The notes beneath the pieces are model-generated. The model saw only the letters and a list, made by a program, of their open reading frames with translations. It was not told where the DNA came from and searched no databases. Shown piece by piece: positions 7,568-15,284 of a stretch of 21,255 nt of DNA (positions are counted from its first letter, which is position 1; each line of letters starts with the position of its first letter). The translations under genes and the position numbers were made by a program. Origin of the DNA: JBHHYU01 sp046757725 (GTDB lineage: Bacteria > Desulfobacterota > Binatia > UBA9968); the NCBI GenBank assembly GCA_046757725.1, contig JBHHYU010000052.1, forward strand, positions 1 through 21,255, read 5' to 3'.

Positions 7568-8245
7568 CTAGAGATTCTTTCTCCCTGCGCTCATAGCTCT
7601 ACCCGGATGGTGGTCAGCCGACCTATCGTTCTGCTTTGCCCTGGAATCATCGGGATGAGCAAAGATATTTCGTGTCTCAAAGCGCTTCTCGCCCCGCACC
7701 ACAGCTGGCAACGTCATAGCCAAAATCTTCAGATCCAGCCAGAAACCACGCCGGTGAACGTAGTCAACTTCAAGAGAAACACGTTCCGACCATTTGAGAT
7801 CATTGGCACCATTAACTTGTACCCACCCCGTAACACCCGGCAGCACGGAGAAGCGCTCGAGCTCTTCGGCCCGATATTTATCCATGTAGCCTAAGAGCGC
7901 CGGCCGGGGTCCTACCAACGACATGTCGCCGCGTAATACATTCCACAACTGCGGTAACTCATCGATCCTCCAACGTCGCAAAAAGCGTCCCAACGCGGTT
8001 ACCGCGGGATTGTCCAGCCCCAACAGCAAGTCTCCCGTCACTTTGTCAGTTCCCACCTTCATACTACGAAATTTAACCATGGAAAAACATCGCCGCTCCC
8101 TGCCGACCCGCAACCCCCAGTAGAACACAGGTCCACGGGAATCCAGCTTTATCAACACGCCGATTACGATAAGCAAGGGGGAAAATACCAATAGCGCCAC
8201 CGCCGAGACAAGTACATCTAGGCAACGCTTGGCAATGGGATACAT
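7568..8245 (-). CDS. Initiating sugar-phosphate transferase (PglC/WcaJ-type, bacterial sugar transferase family)
   Basis: This 225-aa protein starts at ATG 8245, which has AAGGGTG upstream and gives the family opening MYPIAKRCLDVLVSAVAL; a GTG nine codons earlier is less likely. It has one N-terminal membrane-embedded hairpin (about 7-32), then the catalytic core: VGRERRCFSMVKFRSM, the acidic dyad in RRWRIDELPQLWNVL, and GDMSLVGPRPAL. The short form without the four extra helices matches monotopic PglC-like phosphoglycosyl transferases. These move a sugar phosphate from a UDP-sugar to undecaprenyl phosphate as the first step of glycan assembly. The charged tail after residue 200 is poorly conserved. 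Downstream lies the CapD-type gene that would supply its substrate. Confidence 0.93.
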   Translation of the reverse strand: MYPIAKRCLDVLVSAVALLVFSPLLIVIGVLIKLDSRGPVFYWGLRVGRERRCFSMVKFRSMKVGTDKVTGDLLLGLDNPAVTALGRFLRRWRIDELPQLWNVLRGDMSLVGPRPALLGYMDKYRAEELERFSVLPGVTGWVQVNGANDLKWSERVSLEVDYVHRRGFWLDLKILAMTLPAVVRGEKRFETRNIFAHPDDSRAKQNDRSADHHPGRAMSAGRKNL

Positions 8246-8368
8246 ACAGGTCACCCTTGTTGTGGCTCCCACCCACGGGAAGCCTCGGTCGAAGAACGGA
8301 GCCCAAGCAACGTCATACCGCTATGTCCAGGAAGGCCATTTTCCGTACAACCTCTGTTAGTGCGCACA

Positions 8369-9274
8369 CTATCTCCCCATCTGAACTCTCTGGTATGCAA
8401 GCACGTCTTCCAGCGCAGAGCGTAGGCTCCTCTTTGGTGTCCACCCTGTGTCCTTCCGAATCTTGCTTGGATCACCGACCATAGCAGGAACAACGTTTGA
8501 GTCTAATAAACCCTTATCTATGGTGCACGCCTGCTTTCCGCATAACTCCAACAGCATCTTTCCCACTTCCCCGAACGTATGTTCCTCGCCGGTGCACACA
8601 TTGTATATTTCCCCCGGTCGCCCGCGAGTCACAATGTGCCAGTATGCTTCGCAGACGTCGCGCACATCGATAAAGTCGCGACTTGCCGCCGCGTTATCCA
8701 CTCGAAGCCGCCCGCTCACCGATAGTCTCAATGCTCGCTCTGCTATATCCGCGCAAGCAAAGTTGCGAGGTTGCCCAGGTCCGACCACATTGAAGACACG
8801 CGCAATGTAGGCACTCACCCCGCGTGACAGAAAGCGCTGCCTTGCCAGCATAACCTGTGCCGCCTTGGAAACACCATACTCATTGATCGGAGCGATTGGG
8901 TGCCTCTCTGCAACAAGGCTGGTTTGAGCCCTACCATATTCGGCGGCTGACCCGGGGAGCAGGACAGTACTTCCCACCTCCGCAGCCGCTGCCAAGACAT
9001 TCTCCGTGCCCAGCACGTTGACTCTCACCATCTCCTGCAAGCTCGCGTTACGTGCAATGACAGCCAGATGAAATACGAAGTCCGGCCACAGCTGGCGAAA
9101 CACCTGCAACAAGGCGCGCTGATTAGTCACGTCCACGATTGAAATCCGGACACCAGGTAGGGAAACATCCGATGATCGCACGAGGCCGGCAACTTCTACC
9201 TCTTCTTGCTGAAGAAGAAAATCCGCCAAATGCTTTCCAGTAAAACCAGCGATCCCTGTTACCAAACACCGCAT
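8369..9274 (-). CDS. NAD-dependent sugar epimerase/reductase, GDP-6-deoxy-D-mannose reductase (RMD)-like
   Basis: This 301-aa extended SDR starts at ATG 9274, giving MRCLVTGIAGFTGKHLADFL with a standard G-x-x-G-x-x-G NAD motif at residues 7-13; a TTG four codons earlier is possible. The catalytic residues are Ser109 (LLPGSAAEYG) and Y133-G-V-S-K137. Blocks such as VFNVVGPGQPRNFACADIA, RDFIDVRDVCEAYW and EIYNVCTGEEHTFGEV fit the RMD group, which reduces GDP-4-keto-6-deoxymannose to GDP-D-rhamnose. The enzyme making that substrate (Gmd) is at 18828-19853. Exact activity cannot be fixed from sequence, and a UDP- or dTDP-sugar reductase remains possible. It is first in the minus-strand group with the sugar transferase and CapD, and an IS481 remnant lies just upstream. 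Confidence 0.85.
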   Translation of the reverse strand: MRCLVTGIAGFTGKHLADFLLQQEEVEVAGLVRSSDVSLPGVRISIVDVTNQRALLQVFRQLWPDFVFHLAVIARNASLQEMVRVNVLGTENVLAAAAEVGSTVLLPGSAAEYGRAQTSLVAERHPIAPINEYGVSKAAQVMLARQRFLSRGVSAYIARVFNVVGPGQPRNFACADIAERALRLSVSGRLRVDNAAASRDFIDVRDVCEAYWHIVTRGRPGEIYNVCTGEEHTFGEVGKMLLELCGKQACTIDKGLLDSNVVPAMVGDPSKIRKDTGWTPKRSLRSALEDVLAYQRVQMGR

Positions 9275-9465
9275 GGCCACCCGCAAGTATCTATTCGCTG
9301 AAAGCTATTCCGCCACAAACGTGAGACCTAGGAGAAAAACTCTCTCTCATTGTATCAGGTTACACGGTTTACGGTGCTCAGACAAAAACTTTTTGTTCGG
9401 CGATTCAAGTATCGAGAGTCCTCTACATGAGCAACTAATCTTCTTTCCGGACAAGAGAAGGAGGA

Positions 9466-10573
9466 GTAGAGTAGGTAAGGGGAACGGAGCGAAGTCGTAG
9501 ACGAAGCGGAGTTCCCCTCGTCGCGGGAAGGAGGAGAAGGATGACACCAGCGGAGGAAAAGGTCGTTCGACAGCGGTTCAGTGCCTTGCAGTTGGCCGAT
9601 GCCTTCGGCAACCTCTCGGAGGCGTGCCGGCGGCGGGGGATCGCCCGCAGCCAGTTTACGAGTACAAGCGGCGCTTCCAGACCCACGGGTTGGAAGGGCT
9701 GAAGGACCTGCCGCCCGTCCACAAATCGTATCCGCAGACCACCCCGCCCGAAGTGGGTAAGAAGATTCTGGAGCTGGCCATCAGCAACCCGATGTGGGGG
9801 TGCGTGCGGCTGAGTCACCAGTTGCGGTTGCGGGGGTTTCGGTTTCCATCCCCACCATCCAGAAGATTTTGATCCAGCAGGAACTGGGCAACCGCTACCA
9901 GCGGTTGCTGAAGCTGGAAGAGAAGGCCCTGAACGAGAAGATCAAGTTGACCCCGGAGCAGGTCCGCGCCATCGAGAAGGCCAATCCCTGCTTCCAAGAG
10001 CGGCATGTGGAGAGTTTCAGGCCAGGCGAGTTGCTGGGGCAGGACACCATCTAGGGGGCATCTGAAGGGCGTCGGCAAGGTCTATCTACAGGCGGTGGTG
10101 GATACCTACGGCAGCTATGCCTTGGCCTATCTCCACACCGGCAAGTTGCCGGAAGAAGCCGTCGCCGCATTGCACAACGACGTGCTGCCGCAGTATGAAG
10201 CTTGGGGGCTGGCAGTGAAGGCGATCCTGACCGACAACGGGCGCGAGTTCTGCGGCAAGGACACGCACGCCTGCGAGATCTACCTAGCGCTCAACGACAT
10301 CGAACACCGAATGACACGGGTCAAACGGCCCCAGACCAACGGCTTCGTCGAGCGCTTCAACCGCACTCTGCTCACCGAGTTCCTGCACCCCGCCTTCCGC
10401 AAGAAATTCTACGGATCGGTCGCAGCGCTACAAAAGGATCTCGACATGTGGCTGACGTTCTACAACGAAGAACGCCCGCATCAGGGCTATCGCAACCGGG
10501 GAAAACGTCCCCTTGACACCGTTAAGGAGTTTATCCAAACTGACCGGAAAGAAGATTAGTCTTACACTCTACA
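9466..10573 (+). mobile_element. Decayed IS481-family insertion sequence
   Basis: The element is bounded by a degenerate inverted repeat: GTAGAGTAGGTAAGG at 9466-9480 and, on the other strand, TGTAGAGTGTAAGAC ending at 10573. The length of about 1.1 kb fits IS481. It holds one transposase gene with three frameshifts and separates the RMD-like gene from the arylsulfotransferase-like gene. The left boundary is less certain than the right. No clear target duplication was found. Confidence 0.6.
9541..10559 (+). pseudogene. IS481-family DDE transposase with three frameshifts
   Basis: ATG 9541 follows a GGAGGAGAAGG ribosome site. The N-terminal helix-turn-helix (FGNLSEACRRRGIARSQF) is in the first frame. 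Near 9656 a T is missing, so YEYKRRFQTHGLEGLKDLPP continues in a second frame. Near 9835 a G is missing in a G-run, and VSIPTIQKILIQQELGNRYQ follows in a third. Near 10052 the frame is lost again at GQDTI, by a two-base loss or equivalent. The rest is open from HLKGVGKVYLQ to the stop. The DDE residues can be read across the breaks: D in LLGQDTI, D in LTDNGREF and E in GFVERFNRTL. It cannot make a full enzyme without repair, so it is an old insertion. Confidence 0.9.
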
Positions 10574-10578
10574 TGTGC

Positions 10579-10635
10579 TGCCCCCAAGTGAGAAAATCAT
10601 TTTTTTATGCTTTCTATTTGGGGCAGAAATTTTTA
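10579..10635 (+). terminator. Possible rho-independent terminator
   Basis: TGCCCC at 10579-10584 can pair with GGGGCA at 10620-10625, and the next bases can extend the stem imperfectly (CAA with TTT-side bases). GAAATTTTTA follows. The loop is long and AT-rich, so this is only a candidate. It would end transcripts coming from the IS481 remnant. Confidence 0.25.
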
Positions 10636-10639
10636 TACT
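10634..10639 (+). promoter_or_regulatory. Possible -10 box for the arylsulfotransferase-like gene
   Basis: TATACT lies about 70 nt before ATG 10710. The -35 position holds only a weak TTTCTA. The call rests on the -10 match alone. Confidence 0.2.
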
Positions 10640-10670
10640 CAGTCAACACGCTAAAACCGAGGGTTCCAAA

Positions 10671-10709
10671 AGCGCAGTCCACCTCAGCGTGGCGCTGTGG
10701 AGGTGAGTT
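10671..10709 (+). promoter_or_regulatory. Ribosome site of the arylsulfotransferase-like gene, inside a possible hairpin
   Basis: GGAGG at 10699-10703 is 6 nt before ATG 10710 and sets the start. CACCTC at 10680-10685 is a perfect complement of GAGGTG at 10700-10705, so the leader can hide the ribosome site. A competing fold (AGCG with CGCT and CCAC with GTGG, about 10671-10696) would free it. The pairing is visible in the sequence; any regulatory role is an inference. Confidence 0.4.
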
Positions 10710-12815
10710 ATGGTAGGAGAGCAATTTCGTAACCCTCGAAGCGGGTGGGGACCCTTGGAGAGAAAGCTCTCCACGAAACACAGATTTCACTGGGATTCTG
10801 TTTTTCCTCTCTCGATTCTGGCGTGTTTGTCCCTGGCGTGTGGAATTCAGAGGAACACCATAAGCCTTGTCGTTTTCCCCTCCACAGCAACTCTGACGGT
10901 TGGCTCGACCCAGCAATTCTCCGTTTCTGGTGTCAGCAGCGGTGGCGTTACCTGGTCCGTGAATAGCACCAAGGGCGGTAATGCAAATGTAGGAACGGTC
11001 AGTGAGACTGGTTTGTATACGGCTCCTGACATCCCGCCTATTCCGAGCATAGTTACTGTCACGGCTACTAGTGTGAAGGACCCGGGGTCTTCCGGCTCAG
11101 CAACCGTTAGTGTCTTTAACCCGAATCCTAAGATAGAGGTAATCTCGCCCGCCACAGCGATTGTGGGATCGTCGGATATCGCAATTACCGTCGCGGGAAG
11201 CGGTTTCGCCAAGCAATCCACAGTGACCGCAGCAGGCACCAATCTTGCCACCAGCTTCGTAAGTGCAACCGAACTGACGGCCAGCCTTCCGTCGGGTCTG
11301 CTTGCCAACTCGGGTACTTTCCACTTAGCCGTGTCCACGCCACCCCCAGGTGGAGGCACGAGCTCCTCCAAGATATTCACCGTTCTGTCTGTCGGTGTGG
11401 TCTCGACCACCAATAATCCCCAAGTGGCAAAATATTCCTTCAGCTCACCAAGAGATGCTACCGTGATGATTGAGTTTGGGCCTGACACCAATTACGGCTT
11501 GCACACATGGTCGCGACCCACACCCCCTGACGGGGGTCAAGTAGATATTCTGGTGGCGGGCATGCGTGCTTTCACGACCTATCACATGCGGGCAATGGTA
11601 GAGTTCCCGGACGGTGTCACCCACCTGGATGCCGACCACACCTTCATGACCGGAGGTCTACCGCCGGAGAAGATTCCTACCACGACAGTGAGCCGATCGA
11701 GCGGCTTGACTCCGCAGCCCGGCGTCCAGCTGCTAGACCTCATGAGGGCAGGTGTGAAAGTTCGAGCTCTCGTCACAGACTTGGATGGCAATATCATTTG
11801 GTTCTATGACGGAGTGATAAATTTCCCCTTCCCCATCCAATTCTTGCCCAACGGGAACTTTCTTGTCCTGGACTTGAACATCAGTCTCCGGGAGATTGAC
11901 CTGGCTGGCAACACCATCCGCGAAATAACCGAATTCGAAGTGAATCAGGCCCTAGTGGCAAAAGGCATGGAACCCGTCGCAGGAAGATTCCATCCTGACG
12001 CTATCATGCTCCCCAACGGCCATATTATGGTGCTGACGGAATACACCAAGCCTTTTACCGACTTGGTGGGCTTCGAAGGGCAAACAATCGTCGTGTTGGG
12101 CAACGGGTTGGTTGAGCTCGACGAAAACTGGGAACCAGTATGGGCTTGGTCGGCCTTTGACCACCTCGATGTCAACCGTCATCCATTCTTGTTTAATCCC
12201 CAAAGCAGATTTAACTGGACAGCTGGGAATGCTGTTGTCTATTCCCCCGCCGACCGCAACTTGCTACTCTCCCTGCGGCACCAGCACTGGGTTATTAAGA
12301 TTGATTATGAGGATGGCTTTGGCTCGGGCGAAGTCCTCTGGCGGCTAGGCCTGGACGGCGACTTCACCCTTGTGAATGGAGGTTCGGCAGACTGGCAATA
12401 CGCCCAGCATCTCCCATTCATTATTGACAACCAGATTGGTTTCTACCGACTTGCTCTCTTTGACAACGGGAATGATCGTCGGTTGGACGAGAGCGGGACC
12501 CTTTGTGGCTCCAGTAGCGGAATTCCCTGTTTCAGCCGCGCCGTAATTTTCGAAATCGACGAAATGATGAGAACCGCCCGAATTGTTTGGCAGGACAAGC
12601 TTTCAGTCTTCGGTCCCTTTCTCGGGAGTATTCAGGTCTTTGAGAACGGGAACGTCTTGTACAATGTGGGCGCTGTCGGAGGGGGATTCAATGCAATCAT
12701 ACGTGAAGTAACTCAGGAAGAAATTCCAGGAACCGTGTGGCAGCTCGATCTTTCTGGTCAGCGTGCCTACCGGAGTGTGCGCTTACCCAGCCTCTATCCC
12801 GGGGTGCAATGGTGA
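10710..12815 (+). CDS. Exported arylsulfotransferase (ASST)-like protein with Ig-like and IPT domains
   Basis: This 701-aa protein has a basic start, a hydrophobic segment at about 30-44 (VFPLSILACLSLACG) and a cysteine consistent with a lipoprotein or exported protein. A BIG2-type Ig-like domain spans about 52-136, an IPT/TIG-like domain about 140-226, a fibronectin-like stretch about 229-313, and an ASST beta-propeller about 335-695. ASST enzymes move sulfate between aryl compounds through a sulfo-histidine, without PAPS. H428 (RFHPDAIMLPNG), R523 (LLSLRHQHW) and H567 (DWQYAQH) match active-site positions. The usual DWTHxN motif reads N502-W-T-A505-G-N here, so one catalytic His is replaced by Ala. 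Activity is therefore doubtful and a binding role is possible. The gene is opposite in direction to the sugar genes and converges with a resolvase-like pseudogene. Confidence 0.85.
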   Translation: MVGEQFRNPRSGWGPLERKLSTKHRFHWDSVFPLSILACLSLACGIQRNTISLVVFPSTATLTVGSTQQFSVSGVSSGGVTWSVNSTKGGNANVGTVSETGLYTAPDIPPIPSIVTVTATSVKDPGSSGSATVSVFNPNPKIEVISPATAIVGSSDIAITVAGSGFAKQSTVTAAGTNLATSFVSATELTASLPSGLLANSGTFHLAVSTPPPGGGTSSSKIFTVLSVGVVSTTNNPQVAKYSFSSPRDATVMIEFGPDTNYGLHTWSRPTPPDGGQVDILVAGMRAFTTYHMRAMVEFPDGVTHLDADHTFMTGGLPPEKIPTTTVSRSSGLTPQPGVQLLDLMRAGVKVRALVTDLDGNIIWFYDGVINFPFPIQFLPNGNFLVLDLNISLREIDLAGNTIREITEFEVNQALVAKGMEPVAGRFHPDAIMLPNGHIMVLTEYTKPFTDLVGFEGQTIVVLGNGLVELDENWEPVWAWSAFDHLDVNRHPFLFNPQSRFNWTAGNAVVYSPADRNLLLSLRHQHWVIKIDYEDGFGSGEVLWRLGLDGDFTLVNGGSADWQYAQHLPFIIDNQIGFYRLALFDNGNDRRLDESGTLCGSSSGIPCFSRAVIFEIDEMMRTARIVWQDKLSVFGPFLGSIQVFENGNVLYNVGAVGGGFNAIIREVTQEEIPGTVWQLDLSGQRAYRSVRLPSLYPGVQW

Positions 12816-13147
12816 CAGTCCTTCCAGGCGGCCAAGATAAAACACTCTAGTCGTTGTTGGACAGTCTCGCTCTTTTTCCTATCACAGGGAAACACCATTC
12901 GCCCCCGATCGCGCCGAAAAAAGAGCCTCCTAACTCCCTCCAATTCATCGTATATGCGCTTGAATCCATTGGCATCGGTCTGCACCTGGTAGTAATCCCC
13001 ACCAATCTGCACGTCCCAGACTCATTCCATAGGCTCTCCTAACTGAGCCCCATTCCATTCCCGGCTGACGTCCAGACCATAGAAGCGAGCCAAGGCTACA
13101 ACCTCACGCTCGGCCCGCTTGGCTTTGATTTTGCTCTTGGCTCCCAT
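12794..13147 (-). pseudogene. Resolvase-like PD-(D/E)XK nuclease gene with an in-frame stop
   Basis: ATG 13147 opens MGAKSKIKAKRAEREVVALA and runs to ARFYGLDVSREWNGAQ. A TGA at 13022-13024 then interrupts it, and the same frame continues with VWDVQIGGDYYQVQTDANGF and EGVRRLFFRRDRG. The pattern (KxKRAERE start, D-V-Q-I-G-x-x-x-Q-V core, basic end) resembles small Hjc-like or phage PD-(D/E)XK resolvases, in which the E of the start and the D...Q-V-K core form the metal site. The expected Lys of E-x-K reads Q-x-T here, a further sign of decay or divergence. The frame runs into the end of the opposing arylsulfotransferase-like gene. Such genes travel with cassettes like the one at 1-2400. Confidence 0.6.
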
Positions 13148-13163
13148 TTCCTAGTCCCGTCAG

Positions 13164-13317
13164 TTTTTCCGGTTTCCTGTACAGAAACCCCTCTTTGAAC
13201 TTTTCCAATTTTCTCCGCCGAAATACCCTATACCTACTTTCAGACATCCAGAGATGTCTTCGCGGAAAAGCGGAAAATCAGCCTTACCCAAAGCGGAAAA
13301 CCCGGAATTACGGAAAA
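13164..13317 (-). repeat. Iteron-like CGGAAAA repeats and dyads upstream of the resolvase-like pseudogene
   Basis: CGGAAAA occurs at 13263-13269, 13271-13277, 13294-13300 and 13311-13317, with CGGAA at 13303-13307. In the opposite orientation, TTTTTCCGG lies at 13164-13172. A perfect 7-bp inverted repeat, AGACATC (13242-13248) and GATGTCT (13253-13259), has a 4-nt spacer. Another dyad, GGTTTC (13171-13176) with GAAACC (13184-13189), surrounds TGTACA. The cluster is AT-rich and lies directly before the start of the resolvase-like gene. It could be an operator array or a replication/partition site. Confidence 0.5.
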
Positions 13318-13320
13318 TGC

Positions 13321-13574
13321 CTAGTCATCGGATACCATTTCTGGAAGATTCAGTGCCGACTCGTTGAGGCCACGCAGGAAGCGATAGTACGCCCGCCCGT
13401 CTGTCTCCGCGATGCAACCTAGTTCCTCCGCCCGATTACGCACCTCGTCGGCTTTTGTTTTTCCCCAGCCCAGCTCCGGGGTCCGTTGTAGACGCGGCTT
13501 TCTGCTCATCAGTTGCCTCCTGTTTGGAGGCCTTGATCATACCCAGGCGGGCTGTCCAGTTTTAGCGGGGAGCA
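13321..13574 (-). mobile_element. Right-end remnant of an IS3-family element (diverged copy 1)
   Basis: The right terminal region (13520-13574, ending TGCTCCCC on the minus strand, then CTAAAACTGGACAGCC) matches the right end of the complete element at 20019-21255. ATG 13509 opens a 62-codon frame beginning MSRKPRLQRTPE, which is the OrfA start of that IS family. The rest (GCIAETDGRAYYRFL) aligns only loosely with the IAETCRRYG...YYRW part of OrfA, with gaps. The remainder of the element is missing. It is a decayed fragment, oriented like the other two copies. Confidence 0.65.
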
Positions 13575-13674
13575 CTACAAATCCGTTTTTACGAAACCGC
13601 TGGCGTTCCTTGCCCTTGGCATATCTCATAGTACTTGCTGGGGCCTTCCAAATTCAGCTACCTGCTTTCGAAAA

Positions 13675-14526
13675 CTATCGCATGAACCGCCAGCTCAAAG
13701 CCCGATGCGTAGCCACCATGGTACTTACTAGCCAACGTCCTAAGAAATTTCCTTTCTTTGCAAACCACTTTTCGTACAAGTAAAGATACGAGCGATAGAA
13801 TTCGCTTCGGGCCCTAGCGATTTCCTTCTTACTGCTCCGCCCCTTGTAGTGAATAATTCGTGCCCCTGGAAAATAAACAACCCGCCAACCCGCCTCCCGG
13901 GTCCGCAAACACCAGTCGATGTCCTCTCCGTACATAAAGATGGCCTCGTCCAACAGACCAATACTTTCTATAACCGAGCGGCGGGCCATTTGGAAGCTGC
14001 CCGAAACCGATACCACGTCTGCCTCCTGGTCCCAAGGTCGCCAGAGCAGGTTGTACTCTGCCATCGAGCGACTCCATGAGAACATGCGGTCCAAGCCCGT
14101 TGCTTTGCATAGCATCGCCCAAGGCGTTGGCATGCCGCGCCTGCAGGCGGCCTGGGGCGTACCGTCACTGTTTAGCACCTTTCCCCCCGCCATGCCCACA
14201 TCGAGATGTGCGTCCATGTAGGCCATCAACCGACCAATAGCATTGTTTAAGATTACCGTATCTGGGTTCAACAACAAGATATATTCCCCAGTGGAATGTA
14301 AGATGGCCTGGTTGCATGCTCTGCTGAAGCCTAGATTTTTATCGTTAACTATTAGATGGACTTGCGAAAATTGGCTGCGGACACTCTCAACCGTGTGATC
14401 TCTGGATCCATTGTCTACCACCCAGACCTCGTAGCTCAGGCCAGTTGTATGCTCGAAAACCGACCGGAGGCACTCTCCCAGGAAGTCTTCACTGTTATAA
14501 CTAACGATAACAATCGAACATTTCAT
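13675..14526 (-). CDS. Family 2 glycosyltransferase, WbbL/rhamnosyltransferase-like
   Basis: This 283-aa protein starts at ATG 14526 (MKCSIVIVSYNSEDFL); a TTG at 14544 is an alternative. The GT-A nucleotide-binding site is at VVDNGSRDHT (36-45), the DXD-like metal site at LLLNPDTVILN (84-94), and the catalytic-base region at DEAIFMYGEDIDWCLRTREAGW (193-214). It is soluble or peripheral. Relatives transfer rhamnose or similar deoxyhexoses to lipid-linked glycans. It is the only glycosyltransferase in the window other than the initiating enzyme. It stands alone between two IS remnants, so it may have arrived separately. Confidence 0.93.
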   Translation of the reverse strand: MKCSIVIVSYNSEDFLGECLRSVFEHTTGLSYEVWVVDNGSRDHTVESVRSQFSQVHLIVNDKNLGFSRACNQAILHSTGEYILLLNPDTVILNNAIGRLMAYMDAHLDVGMAGGKVLNSDGTPQAACRRGMPTPWAMLCKATGLDRMFSWSRSMAEYNLLWRPWDQEADVVSVSGSFQMARRSVIESIGLLDEAIFMYGEDIDWCLRTREAGWRVVYFPGARIIHYKGRSSKKEIARARSEFYRSYLYLYEKWFAKKGNFLGRWLVSTMVATHRALSWRFMR

Positions 14527-14654
14527 ACCAGTATCCACACTCAAGATACGCTATCTCGAGGGCAGTGTCCCAAACCCAACGAGAATGTTAAGTAGCGCAT
14601 TTTCTCCCAGGAGTCGATCAAATTCTTCTAGGCAGCTTCAGCTCCAGTCCCCGA

Positions 14655-14930
14655 CAAGTCAAACCAGCCGGCGATCCGGGGCATCTTCATCTGGCTGCTG
14701 GCCCCCCTGGCAGCGGTCCTGGCGAACAAGACAAAGAAGACCAGCAAGGAGGCCTGCGTTTTCACCCGCTGCCGAAACTCTTCCTGCAACCGCTCGCTGG
14801 CGCTGGTGGCCCTGAGCGACTTGTGCTGGCCGGCCGGAAAGCAGTAGAAGGTCAACAACTCTTCGCCGGCCTCTGCCAGGCTGGTGGCCACCGCAGGGCA
14901 CTCCTTTCGCCACTTGCCCAGGAAGGTGTC
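14655..14930 (-). pseudogene. C-terminal fragment of an IS256/Mutator-family transposase
   Basis: Reading leftwards, FLGKWRKECPAVATSLAEAG, EELLTFYCFPAGQHKSLRAT and SASERLQEEFRQRVKTQAS match the IS256-family C-terminal signature. In active members this reads EELLTFYRFPxxxxKSLRTTNxIERLNxEFRRRxKTQGS. The catalytic Glu of ERLN is present, with N changed to Q. The end (QMKMPRIAGW) corresponds to the SGQIxMRRIDGW tail. The upstream DDE residues are absent, and the sequence upstream is unrelated. Confidence 0.8.
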
Positions 14931-15284
14931 GCGTGCAGAAGGGCAACAGCATACAGCAGGTAAACTGCAAACACAAAGGCCAGGAATGGAAACAAGGTGG
15001 AGCCGCGGCATGCCCAGCAACAGGGCTAGCCTCAGCGCCGCTGCCAGCACCAGACGGGCGACCGCGACGATCCGCTCAACAACTCAGAACGGCACCTTCA
15101 CCGGACACTCCCATCCCCCACACCCCCTTGGGGAAACGCGGGCGGATGAATGAACGGGGTATCGTCTCTTGCAGTTTAGCTCGAATTGATAGAGCAGGGA
15201 TAGAGCAAGCCAAGATTGTCCTGCTGCCTGCTGCAGAACCCCGGGGGTGGCAGTGTTCGAAATTCACATCACAGCCCTAAGCTG
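14931..15284 (-). other. Gene-free stretch with traces of a decayed membrane protein
   Basis: About 350 nt lie between two transposase fragments. On the minus strand one frame reads ERIVAVARLVLAAALRLALL, and a second frame just after it reads LFPFLAFVFAVYLLYAVALL. Both are strongly hydrophobic and would join through one frameshift near 15000, as in the first two helices of a membrane protein. No family can be named. The rest, from 15120 to 15284, shows nothing recognisable. Confidence 0.3.

Noticed and set aside
10847..11491. 214-codon minus-strand frame inside the arylsulfotransferase-like gene
   Set aside because: It lies entirely within a 701-codon gene with clear domains. Its Val/Thr/Pro-rich translation is the shadow of the beta-rich Ig-like coding sequence.
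13022..13024. TGA in the resolvase-like gene as a selenocysteine or recoded codon
   Set aside because: No SECIS-like hairpin or selenium gene was seen and the family has no selenoproteins. A simple nonsense mutation is enough.
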